Origin: Leptidea sinapis
Lineage: Eukaryota; Arthropoda; Insecta; Lepidoptera; Pieridae
Length of the DNA stretch: 64,000 bases
Assembly (NCBI RefSeq): GCF_905404315.1
Contig: NC_066279.1
Location: 5,592,501 to 5,656,500 of the forward strand
Reading direction: 5' to 3'
Shown: in pieces, positions 56,801 to 64,000 of the stretch
Layout of the letters: every line of letters begins with the position of its first letter
How positions within the stretch are numbered: position 1 is the first letter of the stretch
Position numbers and translations under genes: made by a program
Notes under the pieces: model-generated
What the model saw: only the letters and a program-made list of their open reading frames with translations
The model's database searches: none
What the model was told of the DNA's origin: nothing

Positions 56801-57263
56801 AGTACTCGAATGGCGACCACGTACCGGAAGACGCAGTGTTGGTAGGTCCCCCACAAGATGGAATAACGATCTGATCAAGATCGCTGGAATATGTTGCATG
56901 AGGTCAGCGCAGGACCGATCGTCGTGGAAATCTTTTGGGGAGGCCTTTGTCCAGCAGTAGACGTCTTCCGACTGATGATGATGATGATGATTATGATACG
57001 TGATTATATTAAATTAAAACTATCATTACGGGGAAGTGTACGAAGAACACTGGCACCGTTGCCGCGCTGGATAGCTAGGCTGATCCGTTGAGCGAAATAG
57101 CTGCCAGTGGCTGGGTTACCAGTAGCCCTATTGAGGCGCGTAGATAGTACTGTGAAATTAAATTAATTAATTAATTTTACTAACTTATTGTTTCAGATTC
57201 CTGGCTGATGTCAAATACACGACACGTCACTACGCTCCTAAACCATACCACGGCTACTATTGA
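53898..57263 (+). CDS. RR-2 cuticular protein (132 aa), gene 7
   Basis: The exons are 53898-53909, 54705-54857, 55784-55950 and 57197-57263. The signal peptide is MFTK plus IFCFASVIATVFA. Exon 2 then gives YIGPRAYSEQRLSKYDGYA and a Gly/Tyr/His end (YYGHGHAYDYY), with tyrosine more prominent than histidine. The RR-2 core is KYDFSYKVSDPHTGDLKAQ ... YNLLQPDGAERNVHYY, and the end is GFLADVKYTTRHYAPKPYHGYY. It is clearly more diverged than genes 1-4. Introns contain a MITE (1), a foldback and tRNA-like repeat (2), and an RTE end (3). Confidence 0.9.
54201..54520. mobile_element. MITE with GTCTCCGCTGCGC termini and long flanking repeat
   Basis: GTCTCCGCTGCGC (from 54225) and GCGCAGCGGAGAC (to 54487) are inverted termini. 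Outside them, AGTGTAATCTTATATT (54201-54216) and AGTGTAATCTTGTATT (54504-54519) form a direct repeat with one mismatch, long for a target duplication. Related pieces are at 13776-13975 and 61955-62130. It lies in intron 1 of gene 7. Confidence 0.65.
55054..55317. mobile_element. Foldback MITE, GGCTTTACTCACG termini
   Basis: 55055-55120 (GGCTTTACTCACGT, ATCGGTGTGGGTACCGAGTA) is inverted at 55250-55316, about 65 bp at about 85% identity by eye. The middle is GC-rich (CACCACGCCCGCCCCGTCC). It is non-coding and lies in intron 2 of gene 7. Confidence 0.8.
55540..55735 (-). repeat. tRNA-like repeat (SINE-type), copy
   Basis: The minus strand shows GGCTCAGTGGAAGGAGCGC and GTCGCGGGTTCGAGTCCCAC (B box), and upstream AATCTGAGAGTTGAACAA and AGTGATAACCCTCACTT, both shared with the 24404-24560 copy. 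There is no intact acceptor stem. Confidence 0.55.
56633..56995 (+). pseudogene. RTE-type LINE 3' end
   Basis: The C-terminus reads IAKLKWQWAGHIFRRTDGRW, SKVLEWRPRTGRRSVGR and AFVQQ* before a (GATGAT)n tail. It is 5'-truncated, in intron 3 of gene 7. 57005-57150 is a CTAGGCTGAT-family repeat piece. Confidence 0.8.
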
Positions 57264-58321
57264 TAATATTAATGTAAACATTCAGCAAGATATATAACTA
57301 TATGAAAAAGAAATGTGATATTTTAATATTATTAATAAAATAGTAAAAATATATAAAATCTTCAGCTTAATACTTTCTTACTATAGTGTAAAAATAAAGT
57401 TGTATAAACAGATTATTTTTGAGTTTGTTTAAACGTCTTATGGGAGGGTAAACTCCTTCTTAACGTAACGCGTTACGGCGCCAGCCTGTCTGCCTTCCCT
57501 TTCTCTCACGCATTCGGCAAGCTCCTCCTTTCTCACTCTGACCAAAACTTTTATAGTATTAAATAATTATACTATTAATGTACTAATGTACATATTCAAG
57601 AATTGTAACTAAGAATAAAATTCTATTAATTAATAACCTTTCCTTTCATTATCACAATAATATTCATACATAAAATTTACTTTTCTCAAGTTAAACAATT
57701 TCAATATTAAATTGTTCAACTTACATTATACCTGTATCCCATGAATTCATGGGAACAAAGGTAATTACCTTTTTTTTAAAAGAGTTATATAATATTAGAA
57801 GAGGCAGTTGTTAATCAGTTGATGAGGATAATTAAATTCTACAAGCAACTATTTTCATTGAAAAAGAAAATAGAAATATATGTAACTACATTTATAATAT
57901 GGAGTAACAAATACTGATACAATAACATAAGAATGATTTGATAACGTAGAAATATTTAATGACAAAGATAGATTGTTCATTACTCAGCTTAAAACGCTAT
58001 CCTAAATTAACAATTTAATAAATTAGTTCATTATACTTTCTACAGATTGCACTTTTTGTATTTTAATATATTTTTTGTTGAAAAATCTGTCATTTTGAAA
58101 CATTTATCTTTACATTTTAATAAACGTAATTAAGTGTTTGACTCATTTAATTTGATAAGGAATTATGACGATATTACAAGTAAAACATATATGAGAAATA
58201 ATATATATATTAAATGACTCAATTTGCGATGAAACTTAAATTAATCGCTGTATTTCTTGAGGCATTTTATTAATTGATTGTAAATTGTAGTTTCAGTAAG
58301 TTATTCAAATACTTAACAGCT
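57264..58321. other. Spacer between genes 7 and 8
   Basis: It holds the gene 7 3' UTR with AATAAA-like signals, then AT-rich DNA. A GC-richer patch at 57440-57545 is unassigned. No gene is supported. Confidence 0.5.
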
Positions 58322-58633
58322 AACGGCCGTTCCCAGTATTCAGTCTTTCTCTTACTTGAGATAAATTCGTAACTATGATTGACTTTTCGGTCCCAATAAA
58401 CTTATCGACGGTAACTCACCTTATCCGTACACGCTATCTGTCAAAGGGACGACGTATGTCTTACCAGCAATAGAAGTTTGTATGGAAATTGCAATTCACG
58501 CGTCCCAACATAATGCGATAAGAATGACTTATCGGGTATATTGGGACACCTTCAGATTATTGACAGCTTATTACTGACAGTAGAAGGTAGTAATTTATCT
58601 CTATCTGTAGATTTTATATTGGGAATGGCCTTA
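58322..58633 (-). mobile_element. MITE, ACGGCC-terminus family, copy 3
   Basis: It is inverted relative to 16563-16836. Termini are AACGGCCGTTCCCAGTAT and ATATTGGGAATGGCCTT. It is the best-preserved copy and lies about 0.23 kb upstream of the gene 8 TATA box. Confidence 0.75.
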
Positions 58634-58857
58634 AGAGTTCACTCTCCTTTTATTCTTAACTCTAAAGAATTTGTAATTGCAAAACGAACAATCATTAAAA
58701 GCAATTATCTTATATACTGACCCAATATTTAGTGCAACATTAGGCCATTAAACGCCTATGAGTTCCGCTTGCATGCACATAAATGAAACACAATATTTTA
58801 ACATGCAATAATTATTTTAGAGAAATCATTGTTGCGGTCAATTCTCATTATTGAACA

Positions 58858-58893
58858 TATAAAAGACTTTAACTTTTGTCACATAGTATCAGT
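58858..58893 (+). promoter_or_regulatory. Core promoter of RR-2 gene 8
   Basis: TATAAAAG (58858-58865) lies 33 bp before the A of TCAGT (58889-58893). The beta-FTZ-F1-like site of genes 1 and 3 is not seen here. Confidence 0.7.
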
Positions 58894-58930
58894 TCCTTGT
58901 AGAGCTTAGCAATACACAAGCATTGTTAAA

Positions 58931-61900
58931 ATGTACATTCAGGTAACTATTTAGATTTATTTTTAAATGTTTACTAAAAATTTAAAACACTTCAAAATTT
59001 AGATTTAGAGTCCTTCCGGATTAAGGAATACTTTTAAGTAATATAAAGTTACAAGTACTTTTAAGTATCACTGGCAAAAGGTTCTGAGTCACAACACGTC
59101 GCAAAACTTACTAAGGTGTTGCAAATCACAATATTATATCCGACGAATAAATACCATCCCATTAATTTTTAACACATTTATGTTTGATATTTTTCTACTT
59201 AAATATCATTACTTTTACGTTTAATTGCAGTACATGCTAGAACATATTATAAATCTTTGGTAAGAAGAAGAATAGGAAAGCAATTGTGTGGTTTTACGAA
59301 GCCACGATGCAAGTGAAACTTTTTTTCACAAAATAACAATAACATATCAGCATAATTATTGAAAAATAAATATTATGCTTTACTTATTAATAAAATAAAA
59401 TGTGATAAAAAAAACTTTTGTCAGGTGTGGGGGTTCGAACCCATGATCCCTCGCGGGAATCAGAGCTTAAATCTGGCGCCAGACCACTCGGTTAAATAGA
59501 AAGCAGAAATAGAAATTAATTAGTAATTATATTATATATATTATATATTAATAGGCAATTATATAATACTTTATATATATTTTTATTATACTTACCCAGA
59601 TAAACCCTTTAGTGGATTTCGTAGTATTTAGATGTAGAAATTTTATTGTATGCTTTGTCTTGAACAATAAATGGAAAAAGAAATCATTTTAAAAATGATA
59701 ATTTATATAAGAATTAATTAGCACCATTATATTTCAGACTATTTGTTTGACCTCTCTCATGGCATCCGTATTAGCTCAATACGGACATGGCCATGGGGCC
59801 TATTCCTCCCAGCACTTTGTGAAACATGACGGACATCCTGAAATTGTTCACCATAAAGGCCACCATGGGCATGGACACATTGATTATCATGTAAGAATTA
59901 AATTAATATTATCATAATTTTCGCTACAAAATTAGAAAAAAAATTGTAAAATCAAATCACATTATTGTGAAGGATACTTACAGTGTACTCTAGACAAAAA
60001 AGGCATGCGAGAAGAGCATATTTATCGGAGTTACAGCACATAGAAAAGGAAAGCGAATTTATAGTGTTTGTAACCGATTTTGGTTGACAAGTCGTAAACA
60101 GTCAGCCCCGCTTGAAATTAGCTCCTTATTCTGAATATTATTCAACCAGCTTATCGTACACATAAACAAATCCAAACTGCTTACGCATTATCGAGATATA
60201 GTGTGAAATCAATGCACAGTAAGGCCTTGTACGGTACGGTTCTCAAAACCATGAAAGTTACATTATTTAAATTTCTCTTTTCATAATGCACAAGTCTCAT
60301 TATCATCATTTTCTCTCTTAGAGTTTTATTCACAGCGATGAGAAAGCGTTTTTCTCATTTCACATGAATGTCAAAACCATCGTTACCAGCCCCTATAGTC
60401 TTTTCCATAGTGAAAAAATTATAAACAGCCTTCTCAAGAAAAGTAAAAACTTCCAAACTTAATAACGCGAAGTTATTTACAATATTTAATAAATAACTTA
60501 GATAATATCTTCAACGATTCCATATCGTAATTTTATGTTGTCTGTACTATGGTCTCATAACGAAAGAGGGTGTTGTGTTTGTGGGAGAGGAGTCAAATTC
60601 CAGTGAAGTGTACAGTTAAGTCGTATTAGTTAAATATACATATTTTTTTATGAAACTAGGGGACGAGACGAGCAGGACGTTCAGCTGATGGTAATTGCCC
60701 TGCCCATTACAATACAGTGCCGCTCAGGATTCTTGAAAAACCCTAACATTTCTGAGGGGCTCTACAACTGCGCTCGTCACCTTGAGACATAAGATGTTAA
60801 GTCTCAATTACCCAGTAATTTCACTAGCTACGGCGCCCTTCAGAGCGAAACACAGTAATGCTTACACATTACTGCTTCACGGCAGAAATAGGTGCCGTTG
60901 TGGTACCCATAGTCTAGCCGGCATCCTGTGCAAAGGAGCCTTCCACTGATAGATATACGTATGTCACATATGCGGACTCCTGAAGAATTCTATATTTAAA
61001 ATTCAAACAATGAATAATATTTGAGATAATCTGATGACTGTGAGAAGCAGTTGAAAATTATATTCTACGAAAGATGAAAAGATTTAATATTAAAATATGC
61101 ACACAGACTCACCCCCACTACTTGTTCGAGTACAAAGTTGAAGACCCTCACACAGGAGACATGAAGTCTCAGCACGAGAGTAGAGACGGAGACGTGGTGA
61201 AGGGAGTCTACTCGCTGCATCAGCCTGATGGTTCACTGAGGACCGTGCACTATCATGGTGACCATCATACCGGGTATGTTGAATTGTTATTAGATAGTTA
61301 ATGCCCTAAGAATACTTTTTTATATACTTATAATAAAACACAGATGAATTTGGAACAGACCTGCAGTAAAATCGAATGGACTTGCCAAAAATTATCGGTA
61401 CAATACAAGTACAATACTTTATTTTGAAAACAGACTTTGTACTTTTTTTTTATAATTCATTTATTCCAGTAGCCTTTACAAATTTCATGAGTACAGTCTG
61501 CCAAACTACGTAAGTAGTTTATCGGCATCAGCTCTCGTGGGAAGATAATACTAACAATAATAACTATACCACTTACAATAAAACTAAATTTACAGTATTA
61601 ACCTAAAACTACTATATACAGCATTAAACTTATTTCGTATTTGTAAATTAACACGGCGTAGTAAAGTTAAAATTATAAATTAAATATTAAAAATCCATTT
61701 CATGGGCACAGTGAGAGACAATGTTTTGTAAGAATGTGTTTAAGGTGAATGTGTTTAATAAACTTTTTTAAGCCTAGCGAAACTCTGTAAGAAAAAAGCT
61801 TGTGTGCGTTGCATCTTGACACTCAATGGCATCTTTCAAATATTTGTAACATACGCTTGTTATTTTACACTGAAATTAATAAAATACAAATTACTTACTG

Positions 61901-62812
61901 ATGATTTGTGATTCAAGTGTCTTTCATATTTCTTGTAGTATTATTTTTACAAAGTTTTACTACGAAACCCGGCATTTTAGTTTCTCTTATTAGCAAAGCT
62001 TAACAAAACATGACATACAGGCACGTCAACGTCACAGATTGTTCGAGACTGACTCGAGTAATCTTTGGCGTACTTTGCGACTACACCTGCGGTATCTAGT
62101 TGAAGCGTAGCGGAGTCAAATCCTTAATCTCAGTTAGAAAGCTTAAGAAAATATTAATTTAAATGTTATTATCTTATCTGTTATAATATGTAATTGGATT
62201 TTGTCTGCAAACCAATTTAAAATAATCCATTATTTAAAAAACAAAATTAATGTATTAAATTACGCTTCAACGAGTTCAATTTAACAGAACAACTTTTTGC
62301 AGTTTATTAAACAAATGATACTTGCTTATTAAAGCTTACTTTCGGTGAATTAATCAGCCTAGCGAAACTCTCCAAGAAAAAAGCGATTCACTCGATTGAA
62401 TGAAACAACAAAGATCGACAGATGACGGCTATAATCTTGTAAAAAAAGGAGATAAGCTTTTTAAGCAACTTTTGGCTTTCAAACTTAGCCGGATTATACT
62501 TCGTGGCCAATCACGATACTGTAATTATTACTATTTCAAACTTATGTCAAATGACTGCACGTTTCATACTAAACTAAATTTAAATTTTTACTTAGGCAGT
62601 CCCTAATTACGTAGTATTTATATCCTCTTTGTAATAAATTATTAAAATGAGTTACGTAGTATTTAAATTGATCCATTACGATCTATTAGGATTCGATAAT
62701 ATTATGTCAAAATAATTCACAGATTTTTTCTTGGTGTTATTTCAGATTCCACGCAGATGTTAAGTTTGGAACACATCACATCGTACCACCTAAACACCAT
62801 CATCATTACTAA
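58931..62812 (+). CDS. RR-2 cuticular protein (132 aa), gene 8
   Basis: The exons are 58931-58942, 59738-59890, 61107-61273 and 62746-62812. The signal peptide is MYIQ plus TICLTSLMASVLA, followed by YGHGHGAYSSQHFVKHDGH and HGHHGHGHIDYH-like Gly/His sequence (HKGHHGHGHIDYH). The RR-2 core is HYLFEYKVEDPHTGDMKSQ, and the end is GFHADVKFGTHHIVPPKHHHHYY-like, with a His-rich tail. Exon 3 is almost the same at DNA level as in genes 1, 3 and 4, although exons 1, 2 and 4 are clearly diverged. The exon 3 acceptor (TGCACACAG) has a poor pyrimidine tract. Confidence 0.9.
59420..59502 (-). pseudogene. tRNA-Leu(UAA)-like pseudogene
   Basis: The minus strand reads ACCGAGTGGTCTGGCGCCAG, then an anticodon arm with loop TTTAAGC (anticodon UAA), a long variable arm (TTCCCGCGAGGGA) and the T arm GGGTTCGAACCC, ending ACACCTGACA. 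The 5' acceptor half (TCTATTT) does not pair with the 3' half, and the anticodon stem has a mismatch. It is probably dead or repeat-borne and lies in intron 1 of gene 8. Confidence 0.6.
60643..60949 (-). mobile_element. SINE-like element in intron 2 of gene 8
   Basis: This is the most complete member of the family in the window, reversed: T-run, GGGACGAGACGAGCAGGACG, GTGCCGCTCAGGATTCTTG, ACTGCTTCACGGCAGAAATA, and the head GGAGCCTTCCACTG. Confidence 0.85.
61440..61950. other. Intron 3 of gene 8, possible reversed LINE end
   Basis: A T-run at 61445 followed by ATTCATTTATTCCAGTAGCC resembles the reversed end of a retroelement, but no coding sequence is visible. Confidence 0.3.
61955..62130. mobile_element. 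MITE fragment, GTCTCCGCTGCGC family
   Basis: CACGTCAACGTCACAGA ... CTACACCTGCGGTATCTAGT ... GCGTAGCGGAGTC matches the right half of the element at 54217-54503 and parts of 13776-13975. Confidence 0.55.
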
Positions 62813-63079
62813 TTAGAACACAGGAATTAATCCAATTATAAATAGTGATATAATTGTATAAATAAAAATAAAATAAATTACATATTATTCTCATTGCGAC
62901 GAAATTGACTTTTTAATGTAAACTACCTTGGTCTGATTTTACCTGCAACATTTGAGTGCCAACCTCTTAAATTTTTTAAGTAAATCCAGTTTTACGGGTA
63001 ATCTGTGTTATATATATTATAATGATTATGTGCGGTTGTAAAATTCCATGTGTTGATAAAATAACAGCAGATATAACGT
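62813..63079. other. Gene 8 3' flank
   Basis: It contains AATAAA motifs about 50 bp after the stop, then AT-rich DNA with no further feature seen. Confidence 0.5.
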
Positions 63080-63757
63080 TATTAAAATAAGTCCTCCACC
63101 GCGTCTGTCTGTTCACGATAAATTTAAACTACTGCACTGATTTTAATGTTGATTTCACCAATAGATATGGTGGAGAGAGAAAGGTTTAGGTATATAATTT
63201 GTTAAGTTTTTATTTACATAATATTTGTATAAATTAACGATATTTGTTGGAGATGTTAAAAAAAAATGAGCAGTCCTTAGAGATAACAAAATAATGTATC
63301 GTGGAATTATGTACCTTACACACTTATATATTACTTATAGGTCTACAGAAAAGTCGATGGCATATGAATATCTTTTAAGAACAACTTACTATATCCATTT
63401 TAATACCTTAAAAAATTGACAATTATAAAGGGATAATGCAAAAGCTGTTTTAACAAATACGATCAACACTACTAATATTATAAGCGTATGGTCTCACAAC
63501 GTGCAGCTGAAACATCTGAAGAAGCAGTTTCTCGGCGTCAAGAACCAGACAATTATTTATATTTTGTTTAATAAGGTACACGTACGTACAGATGAAAAAT
63601 TCATAATAAAAATGATATAATTACCAATATTTATTTAAAATTTTCCATGAAGGTTCACAAAATGTCGAGAAACATGCTAGATGCGGGCAGAGTATTTTTG
63701 CTGCTTCATAGCGTCCACGCAGACGACGTCGCGGGCATCAGCTAGTAAAGAAATAAA
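63080..63757 (+). mobile_element. Helitron-like non-autonomous repeat
   Basis: It opens with CCTCCACCGCGTCTGTCTGT and CACTGATTTTAATG, has AGGTTTAGGTATATAATTTG, and ends CGTCGCGGGCATCAGCTAGT. These words are typical of a widespread lepidopteran repeat usually classed as Helitron (CTAG-type end). Its class is inferred from the end only. Confidence 0.45.
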
Positions 63758-64000
63758 TAAATAAAAAATATAATTAAAAAAGTTTTTGTTTCATTTTTAA
63801 CTCATTAATTTGATTTCACATTTCTGATAGCTTTAGCTACATTATTCCCGAATACGTAATTCATTTTTTTTTCTATTGACAGAACAGCGTCTGTCGGCTC
63901 CGCTAGTTCTAATATATATAAAGTTTTCTACATAATCAAATCACTGTCTTTTTATCATTTAATCAAATATTTTTATTTATAGTTTCATTTGTTCATCACT
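63758..64000. other. Window end, nothing certain
   Basis: AT-rich. A TATATAAAG at about 63916 could be the TATA box of a ninth cluster member beyond the window, but no TCAGT initiator follows at the expected distance. Confidence 0.25.

Noticed and set aside
63916..63924. Promoter of a ninth cuticle gene at the window end
   Set aside because: A TATA-like word is present but no TCAGT initiator at 30-33 bp and no coding start inside the window.

Overview
The window looks like a piece of a lepidopteran (moth or butterfly) genome. The evidence is an AT-rich background, GT-AG introns, TATA plus TCAGT-type core promoters, and a cluster of RR-2 cuticular-protein genes embedded in non-LTR, LTR, SINE-like, mariner, hAT and foldback repeats of the kinds common in Lepidoptera. 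No species can be named from the sequence alone.

Layout. Positions 1-5620 hold two nearly identical tandem copies of one composite segment: a non-LTR retrotransposon (called LINE-1 here, a local name) followed by a 212-bp LTR and the leader of an endogenous retrovirus-like element. Positions 5148-12393 are that LTR element in full (errantivirus-like, with gag, protease, RT-RNase H, integrase and a fusion-protein-type env). Its two LTRs are identical and it is flanked by a TGTG target duplication. Positions 12394-14880 are mostly unannotated flanking DNA.

From 15.9 kb to 62.8 kb I reconstruct eight RR-2 cuticular-protein genes by splicing. In order they are 15975-17634 (+), 20305-23214 (+), 24704-26099 (-), 32168-35365 (+), 37376-41255 (+), 44023-47846 (+), 53898-57263 (+) and 58931-62812 (+). 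All share one architecture: a 9-12 nt first coding exon, a second exon that completes the signal peptide and carries a low-complexity His/Gly/Tyr or Gln/His/Val region, a third exon of exactly 167 nt holding most of the chitin-binding Rebers-Riddiford domain, and a short last exon. All eight have a TATA box 30-33 bp upstream of a TCAGT initiator. They encode small secreted proteins (118-158 aa) expected to bind chitin in the cuticle.

The introns and spacers are heavily colonised. They contain LINE-1 fragments and one nearly full-length copy (27052-30480, minus), a second LINE nested in an intron, RTE 3' ends, six insertions of a SINE-like family whose 3' end resembles that of LINE-1, tRNA-like repeats, mariner deletion derivatives, a hAT MITE with a target duplication, foldback elements, and a Helitron-like repeat present twice. 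Points worth a second look are exon-restricted homogenisation between paralogues, a 309-bp tandem duplication copying part of a coding exon, its splice donor and a SINE, two perfect hairpins (one breaking the retroviral pol frame, one in an intron), and a predicted spliced env message whose start codon and signal peptide come from the leader exon.
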